This document shows, one piece after another, positions 43,831-51,907 of a stretch of DNA of 64,000 nucleotides. The translations under genes and the position numbers were made by a program. Under the pieces are notes generated by a model. It saw only the letters and a program-made list of their open reading frames with translations, made no database searches and had not been told where the DNA came from. The stretch covers positions 10,315 to 74,314 of the forward strand of contig CAYWMD010000032.1 of the NCBI GenBank assembly GCA_964458575.1. Reading direction: 5' to 3'. Numbering within the stretch: the first letter of the stretch is position 1; each line of letters starts with the position of its first letter. This DNA comes from CAYWMD01 sp964458575. Its GTDB lineage: Bacteria; Verrucomicrobiota; Verrucomicrobiia; Limisphaerales; JADLHS01.

Positions 43831-45423
43831 ATGCTTCTGTCACGGCGTGCATCTCTTTGTGCCTTCTGTTTTGCGGGAATCGTCACGATGGGTTTCACCA
43901 TCGCCCTTCCGTTGGCAACCGCGGCGGCGCCGAGTCCCTATGAAACCGGCACCGCGCCAGCCGCCGCCAACCAGATTGATGAACTGGTCCTCGGCCGGTT
44001 GAAACAACTGGGGATTGAACCGGCCAAACCCTGCTCGGACGCGGTGTTTGTCCGGCGGGTCTGCCTCGATGTGACTGGCACGCTGCCCACCGGCTTCGAG
44101 GCCCGTGAGTTCATCCTGAACAAAAATCCCGGTAAGCGCCGCGCCTTGATTGAAAAGTTGCTGGCCGACGATGCGTTCGCCGATTACTGGGCGATGAAAT
44201 GGAGCGACCTGCTGCGCGTGAAAGCGGAGTTTCCCATCAACCTCTGGCCCAACGCGGCGCAGGCGTATCACCGCTGGATTCGCGCCAGCGTCAAGGAGAA
44301 CAAACCCTACGACCGGTTCGTCCGCGAATTGCTCACTTCCAGCGGCAGTAACTTTCGTGCGCCCCCGGTGAATTTTTATCGCGCCATGCAGAACCGCGAG
44401 CCGTCGGGCATCGCGCAGACCGTGGCGCTGACTTTCATGGGCACACGCGCCGAAAACTGGCCGAAGGAAAAGCTCGCCGGCCTGGCCGCGTTCTTTTCGC
44501 AGATTGGCTACAAGTCCACGGCGGAGTGGAAGGAGGAGATCGTCTTCTTTGATCCGGGCAAATCGAACGCACCCGCGGCCGCAACGTTCCCGAACGGGAA
44601 AACCATTTCGCTTTCGCCCGACCAAGACCCGCGCGAAGTGTTCGCCGATTGGCTGATTGACCCCAAGAACCCGTGGTTCACGCGCAACATCGCCAACCGC
44701 GTTTGGGCTTGGCTACTGGGGCGCGGCATCATTCACGAGCCGGACGACATTCGACCGGACAATCCGCCCAGCAATCCCGAACTGCTCGCATTCCTGGAAA
44801 CAGAACTCGTTTCGTCCCACTACGATCTCAAGCAACTTTTCCGGCTGATTCTCAATTCTCAAGTTTACCAGCTTTCTTCCATGCCCGGCACGGACAAGCC
44901 TGAAGCCGCCGCGAACTTTGCACATTATCCCTTGCGCCGGCTGGACGCCGAAGTGTTGATTGACGCGCTCAATCAAATCACCACCTCGACTGAGAAATAC
45001 TCCAGCCCCATCCCCGAACCGTTCACGTTCATCCCGGAAGACCAGCGCTCGATTGCGTTGCCCGACGGCAGCATCACGAGTTCGTTTCTGGAATTGTTCG
45101 GCCGTCCGCCGCGCGACACCGGTCTGGAATCCGAGCGCAACAACCGCATCACCGCCGCGCAGCGGTTGCACCTGCTCAACTCCGGTCATGTCCTGCGCAA
45201 GCTCAGCCAAAGCCGCATGGTCGAATATCAAAGTTCCGCCAAGAAGACTCCGCGCGAGCTCACGGCCGGAATTTATCTGGGCGTTCTGTCGCGCTTTCCC
45301 ACGGAGGAAGAAATGAAGACCGTGGAATCGTATGTCCAAACCGGCAAAGCCAAAGGTCGTGAAGCGGCCGTGGACCTCGCGTGGGCTTTGATCAACAGCC
45401 CGGAGTTTTTGTATCGGCACTGA
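43831..45423 (+). CDS. Exported DUF1549/DUF1553 protein
   Basis: A 530-residue exported protein. Signal peptide MLLSRRASLCAFCFAGIVTM, with cleavage near ATAAAP. DUF1549-like block: SDAVFVRRVCLDVTGTLPTG, RALIEKLLADDAFADYWAMK, then WSDLLRVKAEFP. DUF1553-like block: WFTRNIANRVWAWLLGRGII, HEPDDIRPDNPPSN, LILNSQVYQLSS, then LNSPEFLYRH-type end (here LINSPEFLYRH). Such proteins occur in Planctomycetes and Verrucomicrobia in pairs with DUF1501 proteins; function is unknown and a role in outer-membrane or polysaccharide handling is only proposed. At 530 residues it lacks the extra N-terminal domains of longer relatives. It is first in a four-gene unit. Confidence 0.85.
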   Translation: MLLSRRASLCAFCFAGIVTMGFTIALPLATAAAPSPYETGTAPAAANQIDELVLGRLKQLGIEPAKPCSDAVFVRRVCLDVTGTLPTGFEAREFILNKNPGKRRALIEKLLADDAFADYWAMKWSDLLRVKAEFPINLWPNAAQAYHRWIRASVKENKPYDRFVRELLTSSGSNFRAPPVNFYRAMQNREPSGIAQTVALTFMGTRAENWPKEKLAGLAAFFSQIGYKSTAEWKEEIVFFDPGKSNAPAAATFPNGKTISLSPDQDPREVFADWLIDPKNPWFTRNIANRVWAWLLGRGIIHEPDDIRPDNPPSNPELLAFLETELVSSHYDLKQLFRLILNSQVYQLSSMPGTDKPEAAANFAHYPLRRLDAEVLIDALNQITTSTEKYSSPIPEPFTFIPEDQRSIALPDGSITSSFLELFGRPPRDTGLESERNNRITAAQRLHLLNSGHVLRKLSQSRMVEYQSSAKKTPRELTAGIYLGVLSRFPTEEEMKTVESYVQTGKAKGREAAVDLAWALINSPEFLYRH

Positions 45424-45439
45424 CGGTGAAATCAATCCC

Positions 45440-46900
45440 ATGAACATCCAACAAGACCGCCGAACCTTTCTTAAATCCACCGCCGCGCTCGCCGCGCTCG
45501 CCGTCTGGCCGCTGGGTTGCGCCACGACTCCGTCGGCGCAACTCAGTGCTTCGTCGCGAAAGAAAAAACCCGCCGTGATTCGCGGGGCGTTCTTTTATCC
45601 GCCGGCGGACGATGTGCTCGCGGGCAAGGCCGAGGACGGTTGGGCCAAGCATCAATGGTTCACGTGGCCGGGCAATCAGTTCGAGCCGGAAGCGCAGCAG
45701 GCGAAATTCATGGCCAAGGTGCGCGAACTGACCGCCGACCTCGACCTCACGCTCGCGTTGGAAGAAAAGCCGCTTTGCACCGACGCCGGCATCCGGGCAT
45801 TTCTAAACAGCGTTGAGGCATCAAAGCCGGATGCACTGCTGCTGTTCAACTTCTGGAACAGTTTCAGCGCGAAGCTCAAGCCGGTTTTGGAAGAATTCAA
45901 AGGCCCGATCATTCTCTATCATCCCGTGGGCGCGAATCATCAGTTGCCGCCTGAATACTTCCGCACGGCGGCGCGCGTGCAATACATCCATTCCATCGAA
46001 AACTGGACGGCGCTGGAGCGGGGCTTGCGTGCCGTTCATGCCCGGACGCGCATGGCGCAGGGACGGCTGTTGCGGGTTTCCGGCCAGCTCGCCAAGGAGA
46101 CTGATGCAACCGAACCGTTCTTCGGCACGGCGATCCACGGCGTCCCGGCCGATCATTTCAACCAGCTTTACGACGAACTCCAGGTCACTGCTGAGATGGA
46201 GCGCATGGCTCGGTCCGTTCGCCGCCACGCACGTCATGTCCGCGATTTGCAGGAGAACGCCTTCGCGGATGCGGTGCGTTCGCACGTGGCGGTGCAAAAG
46301 CTCATGGACCGGCACGGCGCGGACGCCATCACCATCGAGTGTTTGTTTCTCAAGCATCGCAAGCCGTGTCTGAGCTTTGCCGTGAACAACGGCAATCTCG
46401 TGCCGTGCGGCTGCGAAAACGATTTGAACGCCAGCCTGTCGCTCATGCTCGGCGCGGGTCTGTTCGGGCGCGGCGGTTTCCAGCACAACCCGGAGTTCGA
46501 CACGGAGCAGAATCTTTATTTTGCGTCGCACTGCACCTGCACGCCAAAACTGCACGGGCCGAAAGGGCGCGAGGCGACTTACGACCTGCGTCCGTTCTTC
46601 CATCAGATGCCGAAGACCATGGCCTTGGATGTGCAATGGCCGCCGCACGAACCGGCGACGTTGTTCAAATACCAGAGCGAGAAAAAAACGCTGAACGCCT
46701 GGCGCGGCAACGTGATTTCGTCGCCCGGTACGCCGCCGACGGGCGGTTGCGCGACGCGCGTGCTGGTGAAACTGGACAGCGTGCCGGACGTTTGCAGCGT
46801 TTACGCCGGCCCGCATCCGGTTCTGTATTGCGGCGATTTCGCGCGGCACGCGAAAACGTTCGCGCAGCTTTACGGGCTGGACATCCGAACCAATGCCTGA
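45440..46900 (+). CDS. Tat-exported lipoprotein, sugar-isomerase-like
   Basis: A 486-residue protein. It starts with a twin-arginine signal (DRRTFLKSTAALAALAVWPL) and a lipobox (PLGC, Cys27), so it should be exported folded and lipid-anchored. The body has two alpha-beta domains. A region with LSFAVNNGNLVPCGCENDLN is reminiscent of the L-fucose/L-arabinose isomerase fold, and a C-terminal VCSVYAGPHPVLYCGDFARH, then AKTFAQLYGLD, resembles the end of those enzymes. The resemblance is remote and by eye. It starts 16 bases after the DUF1549/DUF1553 gene. An exported isomerase is unusual and may instead be a binding protein. Confidence 0.6.
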   Translation: MNIQQDRRTFLKSTAALAALAVWPLGCATTPSAQLSASSRKKKPAVIRGAFFYPPADDVLAGKAEDGWAKHQWFTWPGNQFEPEAQQAKFMAKVRELTADLDLTLALEEKPLCTDAGIRAFLNSVEASKPDALLLFNFWNSFSAKLKPVLEEFKGPIILYHPVGANHQLPPEYFRTAARVQYIHSIENWTALERGLRAVHARTRMAQGRLLRVSGQLAKETDATEPFFGTAIHGVPADHFNQLYDELQVTAEMERMARSVRRHARHVRDLQENAFADAVRSHVAVQKLMDRHGADAITIECLFLKHRKPCLSFAVNNGNLVPCGCENDLNASLSLMLGAGLFGRGGFQHNPEFDTEQNLYFASHCTCTPKLHGPKGREATYDLRPFFHQMPKTMALDVQWPPHEPATLFKYQSEKKTLNAWRGNVISSPGTPPTGGCATRVLVKLDSVPDVCSVYAGPHPVLYCGDFARHAKTFAQLYGLDIRTNA

Positions 46901-46924
46901 CCGGGAAGAAGACGAGGTGACAAG

Positions 46925-48313
46925 ATGAGCACGAACCGAATTGAGAAATCACTGGCCGGCGATGCCGCGCGGCTGTGGCAAGCCATCGGTGCGCCCCTTT
47001 CCCGGCGCGAAGCGTTACGGCGATGTTTGTTTGGCACGGGCGGACTGCTGTTGCTCAACGGCTGGAGCACACGCGCCTTCGCGGCGACACCCAAAGCCCG
47101 CGCGAAATCCGTGATTCAAGTCTGGCTCTGGGGCGGACCTTGTCACATTGACACGTTCGATCCAAAACCGGAGGCCGGCAAGGACTACTGCGGCAGCCTC
47201 GACAGCCCGATTGAGACGAACGTGAGCGGAATCCGCATCGGCCAGTTGCTGCCCTTGCTGGCGAAACAGGCGGACAAGTTTTCGCTCATCCGCAGCATGA
47301 CGCACGGCAACAACGGTCACGAAACCGCGGCTTACATGGTTCAAACCGGCCGCAACTCCGGCGGGCGGGAGGTTTTTCCGAGCGCCGGCGCGGTGGTGTC
47401 GTTGTTCAAAGGTTACGACGCGGGTTATCAGGGAATGATTCCGCCTTACATCGTGCTGACCGAACCGCAGGGCCGGTTTTCGGAGGCGGGATTCCTAGGC
47501 GGCAAATACAAACCGTTCGCGACCGGCGGCGATCCGGGCAAACCCAAGTTCGAGGTGGAAGGCATCGTCGCGCCGGGCGTAACCGATGAACGCCAGAAAA
47601 ACCGGCGCGAGTTGCTTCACCAACTCAACACCCTCGGCAAGACCATGCCGGGCGACGCCACGCTCAAGACGCTCTACCAGTCCGAGGACCAGGCCTACGA
47701 ATTGATTCTCGGCGACGCGGGGAAGTTGTTCGATCTCGCGCAGGAAAAGGATGAGTTGCGCGACCGTTACGGGCGAAACACCTTCGGCCAATCCTGCCTG
47801 ATGGCGCGGCGGCTCGTGGAAAAAGGCGTGCCTTACGTCACCATCAACTACAAAGGCTGGGACACGCACAAGCAGCACTTTCAAACGATGAGCCGCAAGC
47901 TGCCGGAGCTGGACAAGGGTTTGGCGACGTTGTTGCAGGACCTCGCTGATCGCGGGCTGCTCGACAGCACCATCGTCTGGGCCAGCGGCGAGTTCGGGCG
48001 CACGCCGAAAGTTCAAAACGAATCGCCGTGGAACGGCGGGCGCAGTCATTGGGGCAAGGTTTTTTCGGCGCTCGTGGCGGGTGGCGGATTCAAAGGCGGA
48101 CAAGTGGTCGGCTCGTCGGATGCCAAGGGCGAAGAGGTAAAGGAACGTCCGGTGTATCCCGTGGACCTTATCGGCAGCATTTACGAACTGATGGGCATTG
48201 ACGGCAACGCACCCCTGCCCAATCCGCAAGGACTGCCGCTTACGGTGCTGCCGGGTGTTGCCGACAATGTGAAATCAGGTGGGCGGCTGAAAGAAATTAT
48301 CGGAGGTGTGTGA
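46925..48313 (+). CDS. Tat-exported DUF1501 protein
   Basis: A 462-residue member of a family abundant in Planctomycetes and Verrucomicrobia with a sulfatase/alkaline-phosphatase-like fold. Twin-arginine signal SRREALRRCLFGTGGLLLLN is present. Hallmarks: VIQVWLWGGPCHIDTFDPKP, IRSMTHGNNGHETAAYMVQT, INYKGWDTHKQHFQTMSRKL, DLADRGLLDSTIVWASGEFG and RTPKVQN. No sulfatase Cys motif is present, so if it is an enzyme it uses another mechanism. A GAGG ribosome-binding site precedes ATG 46925, and its stop overlaps the next start. Confidence 0.9.
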   Translation: MSTNRIEKSLAGDAARLWQAIGAPLSRREALRRCLFGTGGLLLLNGWSTRAFAATPKARAKSVIQVWLWGGPCHIDTFDPKPEAGKDYCGSLDSPIETNVSGIRIGQLLPLLAKQADKFSLIRSMTHGNNGHETAAYMVQTGRNSGGREVFPSAGAVVSLFKGYDAGYQGMIPPYIVLTEPQGRFSEAGFLGGKYKPFATGGDPGKPKFEVEGIVAPGVTDERQKNRRELLHQLNTLGKTMPGDATLKTLYQSEDQAYELILGDAGKLFDLAQEKDELRDRYGRNTFGQSCLMARRLVEKGVPYVTINYKGWDTHKQHFQTMSRKLPELDKGLATLLQDLADRGLLDSTIVWASGEFGRTPKVQNESPWNGGRSHWGKVFSALVAGGGFKGGQVVGSSDAKGEEVKERPVYPVDLIGSIYELMGIDGNAPLPNPQGLPLTVLPGVADNVKSGGRLKEIIGGV

Positions 48314-50457
48314 TGAAGCCCAGCTCCATGAACTTTTGGGAAGATCCAACATCCAACATCGAACACCCAACGTCCAAGAATTGCTCGAACGGGAGACATT
48401 GGATGTTCGATGTTGGATGTTCGGTGTTGGATGTTTTCCTTCGGTCGAGATTATTGGGATTGGCCTCGAGCGTGTTAATTTTGTTGTTTGCCGCCGCGCC
48501 CGCGGTTGCCCAACCACAACAGCGCCAGCCCCGCATTGGCTACGTCTATCCCGCTGGCGCACGGCAAGGCGCGACTTCCCAGGTCGTCGTGGGCGGTCAA
48601 TTCCTGAACGACGTTACGAACGCGTTTGTCTCCGGCGCAGGCATCAAGGCGACGGTCGTCGAGTTCAACAAGCCGATGAATCAGGGGCAGTTCAACCAGT
48701 TGCGCGACCAGATGCGGGAATTGCAGGATCGCCGACAGGCCGCGATGCGGGACGAGCGGCGTCGAGTGAAAAACTCCACGAACGTATGGACCGCCGTGGA
48801 TGAGCAGACGATCGAAGAACTCAGATTGAAGATCATCAAGAACCCGCCCAATCGGAACGCGACACCGGCTATTGCCGAAGTCGCCATTCTTAAGGTCACG
48901 GTCGCGGCGGACGCCGAACCGGGCACGCACGAAATCAGACTAGGGACACCGGCGGGCCTCACCAATCCGCTCAAGTTTTTCGTTGGCCAACTGCCGGAAT
49001 TTTCGGATCCACCCGCGCGAGCCGCCAACCCGGACGTGGATCGCTTCCGCGAACGTTTCGGCCGGCAACCTCTAGCTCCCGCCCCGAAGACCGAACCGCG
49101 CGTCACCTTGCCCGCCATCATCAACGGCCAGATCATGCCCGGCGAAGTGGACCGATTTCGCTTCACCGCGCGCAAAGGCCAGCAACTCGTCATCGCCGCC
49201 AGCGCGCGGGAGTTGATTCCCTACCTCGCCGACGCCGTGCCCGGCTGGTTTCAAGCCACGCTCGCGCTTTACGACGCCAGGGGAAATGAACTCGCTTACG
49301 ACGACGACTATCGTTTTCATCCCGACCCGGTGCTTCACTACGAAATTCCGAAGGACGGCGAGTATGTGCTCGAAATCAAGGACGCCATCTACCGTGGCCG
49401 CGAGGATTTTGTGTATCGCATTTCGGTGGGCGAACTGCCGTTCGTGACGAGCATTTTCCCTTTGGGCGGCCCCGATAACTCGCCAACCACCGTCGAGTTG
49501 AAGGGCTGGAATCTGCCTGAAACCAGCCTGAAAGTGGAGGCCAAGGATGGCGGCCCCTCGGTTCAAACCGTTTCCATTCGCAAAGACGGGCGCGTTTCCA
49601 ACCGCCTGCCCTTCGCCGTGGATAATTTGCCGGAGTGTCTGGAAAAGGAATCGAACAACACCGCGTTGAACGCGCAAAAAGTCTCGCTGCCCATCGTCGT
49701 CAATGGACGAATATCCGAAGCTGGCGATGCGGATGTGTTTCAATTCACTGGCCGCGTCGGGGATCAGATTGTCGCCGAGGTCTATGCGCGCCGGCTCGAT
49801 TCGCCGTTGGACTCCGCGCTCAAAGTCACCGACGCAAAGGGCCAACAACTCGCGTTCAACGACGATTACGAAGACAAGGCTTCCGGCTTGAACACGCACC
49901 ACGCGGATTCCTACCTCACGGCCACGTTGCCCGCCAACGGGACATACTTCGTTCAACTGAGCGACGTGCAACGTCAGGGCGGCGCGGCCTACGGCTATCG
50001 CCTGCGTCTCAGCGCGCCGCGACCGGACTTTGAACTGCGCATCGTGCCTTCCAGCTTGAGCGCGCGCCCCGGCTCAATCGCCACGCTGACCGCTTACGCG
50101 TTGCGCAAGGACGGCTTCACCAACGACATCATCGTCTTCCTGAGCGACGCGCCGGAGGGATTCAAGCTCAGCAGTGGAAAAATTTCCGGCACGAACGAGC
50201 AAGTCCGCCTCACACTCAATGTTCCTTTCAGGGCGCAGCCAGAGCCAGTGACCCTGAGTCTGGCCGGCCGCGCCATCGTCGCGGGTGACGCGGTGACTCG
50301 TCCAGCCGTGCCGGCGGAAGACATGATGCAAGCGTTCGCCTACCGGCATCTGGTTCCTTCGGAGAATCTGGAAATCGCCGTCTTGGGCCGCGGCAAATTC
50401 GGCGGCCCGTTCCGAAACGCGGAACCTCTGCCAACGAAACCGCGCAAATCGAGGTAG
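48313..50457 (+). CDS. Exported protein with two PPC-type domains; repeat-derived N-terminus
   Basis: A 714-residue protein. The start ATG 48313 overlaps the upstream stop (TGATG) and has GGAGG six to seven bases before it, so translation is coupled. The first about 42 residues are encoded by a palindromic repeat (48344-48435) and precede the real signal peptide core (LASSVLILLFAAAPAVAQ). Two PPC-like beta domains follow: GQIMPGEVDRFRFTARKGQQ to VYRISVGELPF, and GRISEAGDADVFQFTGRVGD to YGYRLRLSAP. The C-terminus is Ig-like. No protease domain is seen, so it is probably a binding or structural partner of the unit's other exported proteins. Whether the signal still works with an added N-terminal peptide is untested. 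Confidence 0.78.
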   Translation: MKPSSMNFWEDPTSNIEHPTSKNCSNGRHWMFDVGCSVLDVFLRSRLLGLASSVLILLFAAAPAVAQPQQRQPRIGYVYPAGARQGATSQVVVGGQFLNDVTNAFVSGAGIKATVVEFNKPMNQGQFNQLRDQMRELQDRRQAAMRDERRRVKNSTNVWTAVDEQTIEELRLKIIKNPPNRNATPAIAEVAILKVTVAADAEPGTHEIRLGTPAGLTNPLKFFVGQLPEFSDPPARAANPDVDRFRERFGRQPLAPAPKTEPRVTLPAIINGQIMPGEVDRFRFTARKGQQLVIAASARELIPYLADAVPGWFQATLALYDARGNELAYDDDYRFHPDPVLHYEIPKDGEYVLEIKDAIYRGREDFVYRISVGELPFVTSIFPLGGPDNSPTTVELKGWNLPETSLKVEAKDGGPSVQTVSIRKDGRVSNRLPFAVDNLPECLEKESNNTALNAQKVSLPIVVNGRISEAGDADVFQFTGRVGDQIVAEVYARRLDSPLDSALKVTDAKGQQLAFNDDYEDKASGLNTHHADSYLTATLPANGTYFVQLSDVQRQGGAAYGYRLRLSAPRPDFELRIVPSSLSARPGSIATLTAYALRKDGFTNDIIVFLSDAPEGFKLSSGKISGTNEQVRLTLNVPFRAQPEPVTLSLAGRAIVAGDAVTRPAVPAEDMMQAFAYRHLVPSENLEIAVLGRGKFGGPFRNAEPLPTKPRKSR
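48344..48435. repeat. CCAACATC / GATGTTGG palindrome at the N-terminus of the PPC gene (family H)
   Basis: ATCCAACATCCAACATCGAA and CACCCAACGTCC are mirrored by GGATGTTCGATGTTGGATGT and TCGGTGTTGGATG. It lies between the start codon and the signal-peptide core and is translated. Confidence 0.85.
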
Positions 50458-50471
50458 TCGCGCGTCGGGTT

Positions 50472-50972
50472 TCAATTCACCGACCGGTAAATCACGTTCG
50501 TCGCGAACAGGGCGATCATCATGACGCTGATGGAGCATTTGCCCACCACACCCAGCAGCAACCCGACCACCGCACCCAACCCAGCCTTGGCCGCGGGCTT
50601 GAGTTCCTTGCGTCCCAGCAGTTCAAACAACGTCGCGCCGATGAACGGGCCGAGAATGATTCCGGGCAGGCTGAAAAAAAGTCCGATCACGCCCCCGATG
50701 ACCGCGCCTATCGCGCCGCGCCAGGTCGCGCCAAATTTTTTTGCGCCCAGCATGGTGGCCAGGAAATCAAGCAGCAACGCCACCAGCGCCAGCAGCACCA
50801 GGATCACCATCACCAGGTTGCTGGCGCTCGTTGCACCGAAGTAGAGCCGGTGCGCCACCGCGCCCACCAGAACGAGTGGCGTCCCGGGCAGCGCGGGCAG
50901 AATGTTGCCCAGCAACCCGATCAGCATGATGACCAGCGCCACGCTCAGACCGATGATTTGTTCCCACGTCAC
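50472..50972 (-). CDS. DUF456-family membrane protein
   Basis: A 166-residue membrane protein of about four to five helices. It has the family's Gly-rich opening IGLLGNILPALPGTPLVLVG and a mid-section GAVIGGVIGLFFSLPGIILG, then PFIGATLFELLGRKEL. Function is unknown; members are widespread. The gene converges with the PPC gene (14-base gap). Confidence 0.88.
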   Translation of the reverse strand: MTWEQIIGLSVALVIMLIGLLGNILPALPGTPLVLVGAVAHRLYFGATSASNLVMVILVLLALVALLLDFLATMLGAKKFGATWRGAIGAVIGGVIGLFFSLPGIILGPFIGATLFELLGRKELKPAAKAGLGAVVGLLLGVVGKCSISVMMIALFATNVIYRSVN

Positions 50973-51047
50973 GCCCCGACTTTAGCACAAGACGCATGGG
51001 CGCGGAAATCGTTTCCGAGGTGGCGAGACCGGCACGGCACCCGTTCG

Positions 51048-51731
51048 TCACTTGGGCGGCAATGCGCGAATCCATACTTCGCGATACCAAGTCTCCCCGT
51101 TGTGATCGGTGAGCATGATGCGACCGGTGATCTTTTCGCCGAAGCCGGAAGCGTTCTTGAATTTGCTCTGAGCCACGGCGGCCTTGACTTGCGCACTGCC
51201 GAGTTCATAGGCGAGGACCAGCTTGCCGTTGAGCCAGTGTTCGACGTGGTTGCCCTGGACGATCAGACGGGAGTGATTCCATTGGCCCGGCGGGTGCAGG
51301 GGTTTGCCGGGCCACGCCGGGATGACGTCATAAAATGCCGCCGTCTGGTGCTTCGGCTCGCTGATCACGGCGTCGTCCACCATCTGGTATTCCAGCCCCG
51401 GAGCGTTGGGTCTTGCCTCCGTGACGAGGTATTTGACGCCGTTGTTGCCGCCGGGAGCAATGCGCCAATCCCAGTCGAGTTCGAAATTCGTGTATTCCCG
51501 GATGGTGACAATGTCGCCGCCGCCGCTCTTGGGCAGCAAATGCAACACGCCGTCTTCCAACACCCATCCTTTGGCCGGGAAGCTGGTCTGCCGATAGCTG
51601 CGCCAGCCGTCGGTGTTGCGCGGGAAGAGATTCTGCCGTTGACCGGCGTGACGGTCACTCGCGCAACCCGCGAGCAAACCTACGATCATCAAGGTGCCCA
51701 ACCGTTGGAGCAGCGTGTGGGATTTGTGCAT
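51048..51731 (-). CDS. DUF1080-domain lipoprotein (3-keto-disaccharide hydrolase-like fold)
   Basis: A 227-residue lipoprotein. Signal peptide with lipobox LLAGC (MHKSHTLLQRLGTLMIVGLL, then AGC). The concanavalin-like DUF1080 domain shows NTDGWRSYRQTSFPAKGWVL, GGDIVTIREYTNFELDWDWR, GNNGVKYLVTEA, QWNHSRLIVQGNHVEHWLNG and GRIMLTDHNGETWYREVWIR. Members have been described as 3-keto-glycoside hydrolases or lyases, a common theme in this phylum. ATG 51731 is preferred because it gives a clean lipoprotein signal; an in-frame start lies 18 bases upstream. It stands alone, divergent from the GH42-like gene. Confidence 0.85.
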   Translation of the reverse strand: MHKSHTLLQRLGTLMIVGLLAGCASDRHAGQRQNLFPRNTDGWRSYRQTSFPAKGWVLEDGVLHLLPKSGGGDIVTIREYTNFELDWDWRIAPGGNNGVKYLVTEARPNAPGLEYQMVDDAVISEPKHQTAAFYDVIPAWPGKPLHPPGQWNHSRLIVQGNHVEHWLNGKLVLAYELGSAQVKAAVAQSKFKNASGFGEKITGRIMLTDHNGETWYREVWIRALPPK

Positions 51732-51907
51732 ATCGGATTCGGCTGGCACTGTGTTAGTTCAACCGCCGGCCCGGGTCAACGGTTTTCCGGATTTCACCTC
51801 TCGTCGGGGTTCGCCACGAAAAAGTTTGCAACAATGGCCACTTTTACATTGCAGCCCGGCACGCGTCGGCCTTAAAGTCGAACCGGCGAACGCCACTTAA
51901 CACACCT

